Positions 1-5,987 are shown, counted from the stretch's first letter. The stretch is DNA of 6,595 nucleotides from JBAZYZ01 sp964366065 (GCA_964366065.1 CAYISF010000033.1:1-6595), one strand, 5' to 3'. Numbers and translations: made by a program. Notes: generated by a model not told the origin, from the letters alone.

Positions 1-101
1 CGCAGACTAGTGTAGAGTATCGCAAAGACCGTTTTATTTAGCTTTTTAGTGCGACCGAGAGAGTCGGGGTACCGGGACGCCAGAACTTTTGAGGTACGAC
101 T

Positions 102-131
102 TTGCACCGCTCAAACCATTCGTGTTATCAT
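102..131 (+). promoter_or_regulatory. Possible sigma70-type promoter for the GH130 gene pair
   Basis: TTGCAC (102-107) and TATCAT (126-131) are separated by 18 nt. The -10 matches the TATAAT consensus at five of six positions; the -35 keeps only the TTG. The predicted transcript would start near 138 and give a leader of about 16 nt before the ATG at 154. The rest of positions 1-153 shows no supported gene. A frame open from the left edge closes at TAG 39-41 and could be the last dozen codons of an upstream gene, but this is too short to support. Judged by eye only. Confidence 0.3.
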
Positions 132-153
132 ACAACTAAATAGTCATACAACG

Positions 154-1308
154 ATGGCGCTCGCAGAGAAAAAGACATCCAAAGACGGCGGGAAAAGCCG
201 ACAGCGTCCTGTTGGAAAAATCCCCGTAAAAAGGGCGGTGCGCCGTAGTATCTCACCGAAACGCGGTAGCCGAAGAAGTACTGCGCGCGAAAACCTTAAA
301 CTTCAAAAGTTTCCTGAGAATCCCATTATCGCACTGAATGGCCACCACAAATGGGAATCGCAATACGTATTCAATCCGGCCGCTGTCTATGAAGATGGAA
401 AAGTGCATCTGGTATATCGAGCCATAGGAGATGGTGGGGTTTCCGTTTTCGGTTACGCTTCAAGCAAAAACGGCCTCTACATAGATGAGCGTTTGAATCA
501 GCCGATCTACGCGCCACGCGACTTGCTTGAGCGTGAAGGCAGGGAACAAATTATCGTTTATACCTCGTCATCCGGCGGTAGTTGGGGAGGCTGCGAAGAT
601 CCACGCATTACTAAGCTAAACGGAAAATTTTATGTAACTTATACCGCATTTAACAGCTATCCGCGAGTTGCCCTGACATCAATAGACAGAAACGATTTCC
701 TTTCCAAGCGCTGGAGATGGCGCGAGCCCGTCTTTATCTCTCCCCCTGGCGAAGTTCATAAAAACTGGGCAATTTTCCCGGAGAAGATAAACGGAAAGTA
801 TGCGATTCTTCATGGCATCACTCCGAGTATATTGATTGAATATCTTGATTCGCTGGAATTTGACGGGACAACATTCATTAAAAGCAGTCGCCCGCCAAAC
901 GAAAAAGTAGAGTTGCGCAAGGGCGTGTGGGACAGCCGCGTAAGGGGTGTTGGCGCGCCGCCCATAAAAACGCAGGAAGGCTGGCTGGTTATGTATCACG
1001 CCATAGATGACCGCGATTCTGGCAAATACAAGCTGGGAGCTATGATTCTAGACTATGAAAATCCGGAAAAGATTCTGCACCGCTCGGCAACACCTATCTT
1101 AGAGCCGGACAAGGTGTACGAGAACGACGGCTTCAAATCGGGCGTTGTCTATAGCTGTGGCGCCGTGGTTATCGGCGGCACGCTTTTCGTATATTATGGA
1201 GGAGCGGATTCGATTATCTGCGTCGCCACTGCTAACCTCAACGAATTTTTGGATGCCTTGAAGAAAGGCGGAGCCGCGAGAATAAAGAAAACCAAAGCGT
1301 TGTCTTAA
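154..1308 (+). CDS. GH130-family (PH1107-like) beta-mannoside phosphorylase/glycosidase, single domain
   Basis: A 384-aa protein with one five-bladed propeller domain of the GH130/PF04041 family. Known members break or make beta-linked mannosides, either with phosphate (phosphorylases) or with water. Residues about 48-384 carry the family pattern: 'NPI' and 'KWES..VFNPA', then 'LVYRA', then GGCEDPRI with the expected general-acid Asp at 149. After these come 'IFPEKINGKYAILH' (His220) and 'GWLVMYH' (His282), and near the end 'VYYGGAD'. Residues 1-47 are strongly basic (many K/R and S) with no signal peptide, so a cytoplasmic enzyme with a disordered, perhaps nucleic-acid- or surface-binding tail is likely. 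A GTG at 49 would add 35 residues unlike anything in the family; ATG 154 is preferred, though no Shine-Dalgarno precedes either. It is followed 7 nt later by a second GH130 gene, so the two are probably co-transcribed. The family is secure; the substrate, and phosphorolysis versus hydrolysis, cannot be read from the sequence. Confidence 0.88.
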   Translation: MALAEKKTSKDGGKSRQRPVGKIPVKRAVRRSISPKRGSRRSTARENLKLQKFPENPIIALNGHHKWESQYVFNPAAVYEDGKVHLVYRAIGDGGVSVFGYASSKNGLYIDERLNQPIYAPRDLLEREGREQIIVYTSSSGGSWGGCEDPRITKLNGKFYVTYTAFNSYPRVALTSIDRNDFLSKRWRWREPVFISPPGEVHKNWAIFPEKINGKYAILHGITPSILIEYLDSLEFDGTTFIKSSRPPNEKVELRKGVWDSRVRGVGAPPIKTQEGWLVMYHAIDDRDSGKYKLGAMILDYENPEKILHRSATPILEPDKVYENDGFKSGVVYSCGAVVIGGTLFVYYGGADSIICVATANLNEFLDALKKGGAARIKKTKALS

Positions 1309-1315
1309 AAGGAAT

Positions 1316-3214
1316 ATGCGCATAGAACGGTTCCGCGGGAATCCGATCCTTTCTCCCAACGGCAGCAATAACTGGGAATCGCTGGCCGCCTTCAATCCTT
1401 CGGTGGCGAGCGGCGGGAAAATCATTCATCTTGTGTACCGCGCGACATCCCCGGCGCAAAGAATAGGCAGCGCCAACCTCGAACTCTCAACCATCGGCCA
1501 CGCCGTAAGCAAGGACGGCTTTATCTTCACAAACAGGGAACAGCTCATAAAGCCGGAATACGACTGGGAAAAATTCGGCTGCGAAGATCCCCGAATCACA
1601 AAATTCGGAGACAAATATTTCATTTTTTACACAGCCCTTTCCTGTTACCCGTTTTCGGCAGATGGCATAAAAATCGGCGTAGCCGTCACCAGGGATTTTA
1701 AAAAACCGGAGAAACATCCGGTTACGCCTTTCAACGCTAAAGCCATGGCCCTGTTTCCGGAGCTTATCAACGGCAAAATGGCAGCCCTACTCACGGTTCA
1801 CACGGATATGCCGCCCGCAAAAATCTGCCTGGCTTTGTTTGACAAGGAAGAAGATATTTGGTCCGGGGCATATTGGAAGAAATGGCATGCGGCTTTGGAA
1901 AGTCATATCGTGCCAATTTCAAGAGGAGACCGCGACCACATTGAACTTGGTTCTCCGCCGGTAAAAACGAATAAGGGGTGGCTGTTTTTTTACTCTTACA
2001 TTTGTAATTATTTTTCGCCGCCAGCCACGTTCGGCGTGCAAGCGCTGCTTTTGGATTTTAACGATCCACAGAAAATAACCGGGGAAGTAAAGCGGCCGTT
2101 CTTCTTTCCCGACGAAGAATATGAACGATACGGCCGCGGGCAGAACATCGTTTTCCCCTCCGGCGTCCTTATAAAAGGGAAAAAGACGGAAATGTATTAT
2201 GGCGGTGCCGATACCGTTTCTTGCGCGGCGGAATTCAAAACCGACGAACTCATTAATGAACTTGTCTCGGTTCACGCCTCGCAGCTTCAGCGTTTTGACG
2301 GCAATCCGATTATAAAACCCATGTCCGCTCACAAATGGGAATCAAAAGCCGCGTTCAATCCTACGGCCATTTATGAAAACGGCAAGATTCATATCCTTTA
2401 CCGGGCAATGTCCGACGACAACACTTCTGTTTTCGGGTATGCCGCTAGCGCCGACGGCTTGCGTTTTAACGAAAGGTTATCCGAGCCCGTATACGTGCCG
2501 CGCGCCGATTTTGAAAAAAAGCTCAGCCCCGGAGTCAACTCCGGCTGCGAAGACCCGCGCATAACAAAATTCGGCGACTGTTTTTATGTGTGTTACACGG
2601 CCTATGACGGCAAGAATCCCCCTCGCGTCGCGCTTACCTCGATTAAGGCGGAAGATTTCGTTAATAGAAAATGGAATTGGTCTCTGCCTGTTTTGATATC
2701 GCCGCCCGGAACCGACGATAAAGACGCCGCCCTGTTCCCTAAAAAAATAAAAGGCAAATACGTTTTTTTGCACCGTTTGAGTGTTGATGTGTGGATTGAT
2801 TACGTTGATGACTTGGAATTCGTCGGCGGTCGTTTCTTGGGCGGAAAAATTTTAATGACGCCCCGAGACACTTCCTGGGACAGCAAGAAAATCGGCATCG
2901 CCGGCCCGCCCATTGAAACGGAAAAAGGCTGGCTCCTTATCTATCACGGTATTTCCCGGCGGACAAACCATTATAACCTGCGGGCGGCGTTGCTTGATCT
3001 CAAAAACCCATCAGTGGTTTTGGGCCGTACGCGCGACACCATACTGGAGCCAACGGAAAGTTATGAAAAGCAAGGGATTACGCCTTATGTGGTGTTTTCC
3101 TGCGGAGCAATTGTCGTCAAGGGGAATTTATTCGTCTATTATGGCGCGGCGGACAAAGTGGGAGGGGTAGCCACGATTCCCCTGAAGAATATATTGGATA
3201 ATATCAACTTTTAG
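1316..3214 (+). CDS. Tandem two-domain GH130 (PH1107-like) glycosidase fusion
   Basis: A 632-aa protein made of two consecutive GH130 propellers, about twice the family's usual 300-350 aa. Domain A covers about residues 1-318 and domain B about 322-632. Each opens with a matching line ('RFRGNPILSP...NWES..AFNP' and 'RFDGNPIIKP...KWES..AFNP') and each has GCEDPRITKFGD with a candidate catalytic Asp (91 and 413). Domain B keeps LHR (His486) and YHG (His544). At the matching points domain A has LLT (Leu159) and YSY (Ser227), and it also has an insert around residues 47-58. Domain B is closer to the upstream single-domain protein than to domain A (shared 'SVFGYA', 'PRVALTSI', 'ISPPG'). Domain A may therefore be a divergent hydrolase-like or non-catalytic unit; this is inferred. 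The start is the only early ATG and leads straight into the conserved domain. AAGGA lies just 2 nt before it, too close for a normal Shine-Dalgarno. No signal peptide is seen. Confidence 0.88.
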   Translation: MRIERFRGNPILSPNGSNNWESLAAFNPSVASGGKIIHLVYRATSPAQRIGSANLELSTIGHAVSKDGFIFTNREQLIKPEYDWEKFGCEDPRITKFGDKYFIFYTALSCYPFSADGIKIGVAVTRDFKKPEKHPVTPFNAKAMALFPELINGKMAALLTVHTDMPPAKICLALFDKEEDIWSGAYWKKWHAALESHIVPISRGDRDHIELGSPPVKTNKGWLFFYSYICNYFSPPATFGVQALLLDFNDPQKITGEVKRPFFFPDEEYERYGRGQNIVFPSGVLIKGKKTEMYYGGADTVSCAAEFKTDELINELVSVHASQLQRFDGNPIIKPMSAHKWESKAAFNPTAIYENGKIHILYRAMSDDNTSVFGYAASADGLRFNERLSEPVYVPRADFEKKLSPGVNSGCEDPRITKFGDCFYVCYTAYDGKNPPRVALTSIKAEDFVNRKWNWSLPVLISPPGTDDKDAALFPKKIKGKYVFLHRLSVDVWIDYVDDLEFVGGRFLGGKILMTPRDTSWDSKKIGIAGPPIETEKGWLLIYHGISRRTNHYNLRAALLDLKNPSVVLGRTRDTILEPTESYEKQGITPYVVFSCGAIVVKGNLFVYYGAADKVGGVATIPLKNILDNINF

Positions 3215-3291
3215 GGCTTCTTGGAGGAGTTTTTGGGGCGACCTAGCTATACCAATGGCGCTAGAGCATATTATCGGATGACCTCTTTCAC

Positions 3292-3328
3292 AAACTAAAA
3301 TCCCGCCACTCGAGCGGGATTTTAGTTT
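3292..3328. terminator. Bidirectional hairpin terminator between convergent genes
   Basis: AAACTAAAATCCCGC (3292-3306) and its exact reverse complement (3314-3328) form a 15-bp stem with a 7-nt loop. On the + strand the 3' arm ends in ATTTTAGTTT followed by CTTC; on the - strand the mirrored arm gives the same T-rich end. It sits 77 nt after the GH130 fusion stop and 23 nt past the stop of the leftward membrane-protein gene, so it can serve both. Confidence 0.8.
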
Positions 3329-3351
3329 CTTCAATTACCTAAAACGATTGA

Positions 3352-3807
3352 TTACGCGAACGCCGCCTTCACCGATTTACTGAATAAGAGGTAGCCGCCG
3401 ATAACCGCGTTTACGACAAGTCCGACATAACCTCCTTGCCCCTGCGTAATAGCAGCAATGGCTGATAAAACTCCGAGGCAGGCAAAGATAATAGTTAGAA
3501 TTCTTGCCCAGTTTTGTCCGCGCCACAATCCTTTCCCCACAAAGAAATACAGCACGCCGAGCGCAATCGTAATTATTCCTCCCACAACAAAGAATGCCGA
3601 GCCAATGGCGCCGAGGAACGGCACTTGTTGCGCGATTAAGTTGCCTATTGCCGCGCCGCCAAATATAAATCCTATGCCTCCGATTACTGCGAGCGCTGCG
3701 GCAATATACGCCAAAACCGCAAGTATTTTTACTCCAGTTGGCATAACTTTTGACGGTTGTGTTGGCTGTGTTGGCTGCGTTGGCTGTACTGGCTGTTGAC
3801 CATTCAT
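3352..3807 (-). CDS. Small four-helix membrane protein with a Pro-Thr-Gln repeat N-terminus
   Basis: A 151-aa integral membrane protein of unknown function. Residues 6-19 are a proline/threonine/glutamine repeat (PVQ, then PTQ three times), probably a disordered cytoplasmic or surface tail. Four hydrophobic stretches follow at about 25-50, 68-91, 101-121 and 126-143. Between the second and third is 'GKGLWRGQNWAR', a short polar loop with two Trp. Similar small proteins with a 'LW.G+.WAR' loop are common in archaea and candidate-phylum bacteria and carry no assigned role; that comparison is from memory. The ATG at 3807 is chosen because a good promoter lies just upstream; an internal Met22 would remove the repeat and also fits the membrane domain. 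AAAGGT lies about 17 nt before the start, far for a Shine-Dalgarno. It is transcribed convergently with the GH130 pair and shares their terminator. Confidence 0.8.
   Translation of the reverse strand: MNGQQPVQPTQPTQPTQPSKVMPTGVKILAVLAYIAAALAVIGGIGFIFGGAAIGNLIAQQVPFLGAIGSAFFVVGGIITIALGVLYFFVGKGLWRGQNWARILTIIFACLGVLSAIAAITQGQGGYVGLVVNAVIGGYLLFSKSVKAAFA
3757..3792 (-). repeat. Four 9-bp units encoding Pro-(Thr/Val)-Gln
   Basis: On the coding (-) strand the units read CCAGTACAG, CCAACGCAG, CCAACACAG and CCAACACAA, followed by a partial CCGTCA. They are in frame and encode PVQ-PTQ-PTQ-PTQ-PS. The last three units differ at only two positions, which suggests slippage expansion of the membrane protein's N-terminal tail. 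Loss or gain of one unit would keep the frame. Confidence 0.8.
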
Positions 3808-3844
3808 GAATTTTCAAAATTACCGACCTTTGATGATCTATTCT

Positions 3845-3875
3845 ATTATATCATTTTTCACGGCGAATAGGACAA
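3845..3875 (-). promoter_or_regulatory. Extended -10 promoter for the leftward membrane-protein gene
   Basis: Read on the - strand, TGATATAAT is a perfect extended -10 (the TATAAT occupies 3845-3850 on the + numbering). TTGTCC (3870-3875) is a -35 candidate with a 19-nt spacer, rather long, but an extended -10 needs little help from the -35. The expected start of transcription is near 3838, giving a leader of about 30 nt that contains AAAGGT. Confidence 0.65.
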
Positions 3876-3921
3876 TACAAACACCTTGTTAAATTTTTAT
3901 TTGGTTACGCCCCGCATTTTT

Positions 3922-3979
3922 CTGGGCACAAGAAAATCTAAACCTCGTTTTGCGAGGTAAGATTTTCTAATGTGCCCGG
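3922..3979. repeat. Long imperfect hairpin (three stacked stems)
   Basis: Three stems stack: GGGCACA (3924-3930) with TGTGCCC (3971-3977), AGAAAATCT (3931-3939) with AGATTTTCT (3960-3968), and ACCTCG (3942-3947) with CGAGGT (3953-3958) around a TTTTG loop. Only an AA and two short A bulges break it, and C3922/G3979 extend the base. That makes about 23 or more pairs in 58 nt. No T-run follows on either strand, so a terminator is unlikely. Confidence 0.85.
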
Positions 3980-4023
3980 GGTGGGATTTTCACGTCGCTC
4001 GTCGCTATACAGCAACTCGCTTC

Positions 4024-4043
4024 CACGAACCCATCGGTTCGTG
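4024..4043. repeat. 8-bp perfect hairpin
   Basis: CACGAACC (4024-4031) pairs with GGTTCGTG (4036-4043) around a CATC loop. The next hairpin starts 10 nt later, and the two look like one structural unit. Confidence 0.75.
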
Positions 4044-4053
4044 TGCTCCGCCA

Positions 4054-4075
4054 CGGGGAAACTCCCGTTTCCCCG
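4054..4075. repeat. 9-bp perfect GC-rich hairpin
   Basis: CGGGGAAAC (4054-4062) pairs with GTTTCCCCG (4067-4075) around a TCCC loop. A C-rich run (ACCCCC) follows on the + strand, so it is not an intrinsic terminator in that direction. Confidence 0.8.
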
Positions 4076-4097
4076 ACCCCCTTCACTGTTCAAATCC

Positions 4098-4143
4098 AGC
4101 ACTATGAAAATACCCTCTTAATATGGGGTATTTTCATAGTGCT
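4098..4143. repeat. 18-bp perfect inverted repeat
   Basis: The arms AGCACTATGAAAATACCC (4098-4115) and its exact reverse complement (4126-4143) enclose a 10-nt loop, TCTTAATATG. A perfect 18-bp match in non-coding DNA is far beyond chance. No T-run follows, so it is not a standard terminator. The arm shares GAAAATAC plus a following CTCTT-like end with the 4221-4240 arm, which suggests a common origin. Confidence 0.9.
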
Positions 4144-4172
4144 CTAATTCTACACTTTGCGCGAACCCATTT

Positions 4173-4348
4173 CGAGCGGGGAAACTGACTACCCCGCCGC
4201 CGCTCGCTCCGCTCGCCTGTCCCGCAGGAAAATACTCTTTGCTCTTTTTATTTTGCGCGCGCCGGATTTCTTTTTCTCCTAATGGAAAGAGTATTTTCCT
4301 GCGGGTCTCTGCCCTCAACGAATCGGGCAGGCGGCGGGGCTACGCTCG
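4173..4348. repeat. Nested large palindrome
   Basis: Stems nest around a common centre. CGAGCG (4173-4178) faces CGCTCG (4343-4348), CCCCGCCGCC (4192-4201) faces GGCGGCGGGG (4330-4339), and the 20-bp pair 4221-4240/4286-4305 lies inside. Unpaired stretches of about 13 to 24 nt sit between the stems. The arrangement resembles an inverted-repeat element or a long structured RNA with internal loops. Confidence 0.65.
4221..4305. repeat. 20-bp perfect inverted repeat with a 45-nt centre
   Basis: CCCGCAGGAAAATACTCTTT (4221-4240) is matched exactly in reverse complement at 4286-4305. The centre (4241-4285) is T-rich on the left, then GCGCGCGCC, then T-rich again, and encodes nothing recognisable. 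It could be the terminal inverted repeats of a very small non-autonomous element, but no target duplication was found at its edges. Confidence 0.85.
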
Positions 4349-4394
4349 GACGGCTCGGCATTCCTCCCCCCAACCCCCTCCTGCCGAGCCGTCC
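4348..4394. repeat. 13-bp perfect inverted repeat with a pyrimidine-rich loop
   Basis: GGACGGCTCGGCA (4348-4360) is matched exactly in reverse complement at 4382-4394. The 21-nt loop is almost all C and T. It abuts the outermost stem of the large nested palindrome. Confidence 0.8.
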
Positions 4395-4481
4395 TCGCTT
4401 CAGCAAAAGGATTTTCGGTGGGCTAGAAAAAGGGATATTTCTATCCTATCACAATATCTAAAGTTTGGATATTGAAGATTT

Positions 4482-4516
4482 GGATAGACCATAGTACTAT
4501 ATGGTTAAGTCTATCC
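4482..4516 (+). promoter_or_regulatory. Candidate autoregulatory operator over the XRE start codon
   Basis: GGATAGAC (4482-4489) and GTCTATCC (4509-4516) form a perfect 8-bp inverted repeat, 19 nt apart, that spans the ATG at 4501. Inside it are ACCATA/TATGGT (4488-4493 and 4500-4505) and the palindrome ATAGTACTAT (4491-4500). XRE proteins usually bind such dyads at their own promoter, so self-repression is plausible; alternatively the RNA hairpin could hide the start codon. No Shine-Dalgarno is present. Confidence 0.45.
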
Positions 4517-4722
4517 ACACAAAGGAATACGCCTATTTTGTCGAGCGATTACGCAAGGCGAGAGAGGAGGCGGGATTGACCCAGGTTGAAGTTGCGAAGA
4601 AGCTCCGCCGACCACAATCTCATATTTCCAATGTAGAATCAGGCCAGCAAAGAGTAGATGTTATTGAGCTTCAAAGATTTGCGAAAATGTACGGCAAAAA
4701 TATTGACTATTTCCTAAAATGA
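4501..4722 (+). CDS. XRE-family helix-turn-helix transcriptional regulator
   Basis: A 73-aa DNA-binding protein that is essentially one HTH_3 (Cro/CI-type) domain. The helix-turn-helix runs over residues about 14-68: 'ERLRKAREEAGLTQ', then TQVEVAKKL (27-35, helix 2), then QSHISNVESG (39-48, recognition helix). The closing part, 'DVIELQRFAKMYGKNIDYFL', is typical of antitoxin- and phage-type repressors. No other domain is present, so it probably binds as a dimer and senses nothing by itself. ATG 4501 is the only usable start (no in-frame GTG/TTG before the HTH). The stop TGA overlaps the next gene's ATG in ATGA, so it is almost certainly the first gene of an operon with the protease. Likely role: repressor of its own operon, in the manner of a toxin-antitoxin or defence-locus regulator (inferred). 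Confidence 0.93.
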   Translation: MVKSIHTKEYAYFVERLRKAREEAGLTQVEVAKKLRRPQSHISNVESGQQRVDVIELQRFAKMYGKNIDYFLK

Positions 4723-5987
4723 ACTCACAAAAAGGTTTTATCCAAATACCCATTTTGATCGCTATAATTCTTGGCGTAATTGTGGTCGGCGGAGCTGGAT
4801 ACGTTGGGGTCAAGCAATATCAAACCCACAAAGCCGAAAATCCCAAACAAGAAACCGTCGTCCAAAATAACCAGGCAACAAGTACGGGTGAACTTTCGGA
4901 AGTAGAAAGGTTGAGGCAGGAAGTTGAGCAACTTAAAAATCAACAATCATCTTCTCAACCTTCTGCACCGAAAAAAGAAACTGCAAATCCGGCACCAGTG
5001 AAGCGGGTTGCTTTGTCTAACGCCGACATTATCAAAAAAGTAAAACCAGCGACAGTTTATATTGAAACAACGAAAGGAGCGGGTAGTGGAATGATTATAG
5101 ACGCGAACGGATATATTCTCACTAATGCTCATGTTGTTTGGGATGTGTCCGCCGCAAAAATAAAACTTTCGGATGGTAGATCGCTTTCCGCCGAGGTTAT
5201 TGGACGAGATGAAATTGTTGATTTGGCGATTTTGAAAATTGTTGGCACCAGCTTTTCAAAAGTAACGCTCGGAAATTCTGACAATGTTGTGCAAGGCGAT
5301 GATGTTTTTACGCTCGGTTATCCTTTCGGGCTTGAGGGAGATGTAAGTTTTAAGGAAGGAACAATTTCGCGAAGAATTAGCGACGGAGACGCGACATACC
5401 TAGAAACCTCGGCGGAAATTCACCCGGGCAATAGTGGCGGACCATTGGTGAATAAATACGGCGAAGTTGTTGGTGTCAATTCGGCTTCATACGGCCAATC
5501 TATCAAGGGAGTAAATGTTGGCGAAACGATTAAGCTTGCTATCCCTATCAATGTTGCAAAAAATCTCATTCCGGAATTGAAAGGTGGAAGAAAAATTGTC
5601 ATAGACCACGCGCAATATGAAACGGAATCGTCCGGCGGCGGTTCTGATGCCGCAACGGATTTTGCGATAAAAGCCCAATGCTCGCAACTTGGACAACAGA
5701 AAAAAGCAGAGGAAGATAGTAAAAGTTCTGATAACGGGACTGCCGCGTGGGGCTACAGCCCTAAACTAAACACGTGTGTATACGGAAGATTGTATCTCAT
5801 ATTCCTTTACGAAAGTACTGTTTTTTCTGGACAGATTTGGAACTTATTGACTGGAGAACAAATATACAGGACTGAACCACTAATGACGAAGAAAAGCGCG
5901 AGCGGCGCAGAAGCCGATCAATTTTTGGCACAACAAAAAGAAAAAATCGCCGAACTCTGGGCTGTTTATAATGCCCTCGTTCCATAA
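4719..5987 (+). CDS. Membrane-anchored trypsin-like serine protease (HtrA/DegP-like, no PDZ seen)
   Basis: A 422-aa protease of the chymotrypsin/HtrA fold. Residues 9-31 form a membrane anchor, preceded by QKGF, which recalls a type IV prepilin signal but lacks the Glu at +5. A short coiled-coil-like segment (59-75) and a Ser/Pro linker follow. The catalytic domain covers about 100-290: His138 in TNAHVV, Asp168 in 'EIVDLAIL', Ser239 in HPGNSGGPL, so the triad is complete. HtrA proteins normally continue into a PDZ domain; none is recognised here. The C-terminal part (about 311-422) instead has 'WGYSPKLNTCVY' with Cys321 and Cys353, which could form a disulfide if outside the cell, a segment I associate with candidate-phylum proteins. 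The start overlaps the XRE stop (ATGA), and the stop overlaps the next ATG (TAATG). Family homologues act outside the membrane; the orientation is not settled, because the charges on both sides of the anchor are similar. The substrate is unknown. Confidence 0.9.
   Translation: MNSQKGFIQIPILIAIILGVIVVGGAGYVGVKQYQTHKAENPKQETVVQNNQATSTGELSEVERLRQEVEQLKNQQSSSQPSAPKKETANPAPVKRVALSNADIIKKVKPATVYIETTKGAGSGMIIDANGYILTNAHVVWDVSAAKIKLSDGRSLSAEVIGRDEIVDLAILKIVGTSFSKVTLGNSDNVVQGDDVFTLGYPFGLEGDVSFKEGTISRRISDGDATYLETSAEIHPGNSGGPLVNKYGEVVGVNSASYGQSIKGVNVGETIKLAIPINVAKNLIPELKGGRKIVIDHAQYETESSGGGSDAATDFAIKAQCSQLGQQKKAEEDSKSSDNGTAAWGYSPKLNTCVYGRLYLIFLYESTVFSGQIWNLLTGEQIYRTEPLMTKKSASGAEADQFLAQQKEKIAELWAVYNALVP

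Larger units (their letters stand above)
4026..4186. repeat. Pair of short direct-repeat modules in the same order
   Basis: CGAACCCAT occurs at 4026-4034 and 4162-4170, and CGGGGAAACT follows each, at 4054-4063 and 4177-4186. The gap between the two motifs is 19 nt in the first copy and 6 nt in the second. In the first copy both motifs are halves of complete hairpins; in the second the partner arms are missing. This looks like one intact and one decayed copy of the same element. Confidence 0.5.
3808..4500. other. Palindrome-rich intergenic region between divergent genes
   Basis: About 690 bp without a supported gene, between a leftward gene and a rightward operon. It holds the leftward promoter, then a run of inverted repeats (listed separately) from 3922 to 4394, then an AT-rich stretch before the XRE gene with two copies of TTTGGATA (4464-4471 and 4479-4486). 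The + strand has C-rich runs (around 4071-4081 and 4361-4381). Short open frames cross the hairpins on both strands, but they are built from the palindrome arms and resemble no protein. No transposase, tRNA, rRNA or CRISPR pattern is visible. The region may be a set of decayed palindromic repeat elements, or a structured RNA; the sequence alone does not decide. Confidence 0.75.

Noticed and set aside
49..153. GTG start at 49 for the first GH130 gene
   Set aside because: The 35 added residues show no family resemblance, no Shine-Dalgarno is present, and a candidate promoter lies inside this stretch.
3240..3290. Stretch resembling a tRNA D-arm (TAGCT...CAATGGC...AGAGCA)
   Set aside because: No acceptor stem, anticodon stem or GTTCGA-type T-arm can be fitted, and extra bases break the D-arm. 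Chance or a very decayed fragment.
3922..4143. CRISPR array or terminators in the hairpin cluster
   Set aside because: No regularly spaced identical repeats with unique spacers, no T-runs after the stems, and the flanking genes are divergent, so no 3' ends are expected here.
4118..4475. Small open frames of 66 aa (-, 4118-4318) and 78 aa (+, 4239-4475) in the intergenic region
   Set aside because: They run through palindrome arms, have odd composition and match no family I know; both strands are open only because the arms mirror each other.
4472..4500. Promoter-like TTGAAG (4472-4477), 17 nt, TACTAT (4495-4500) before the XRE gene
   Set aside because: Transcription would start near 4507, downstream of the only usable start codon at 4501, so it cannot serve this gene as annotated.
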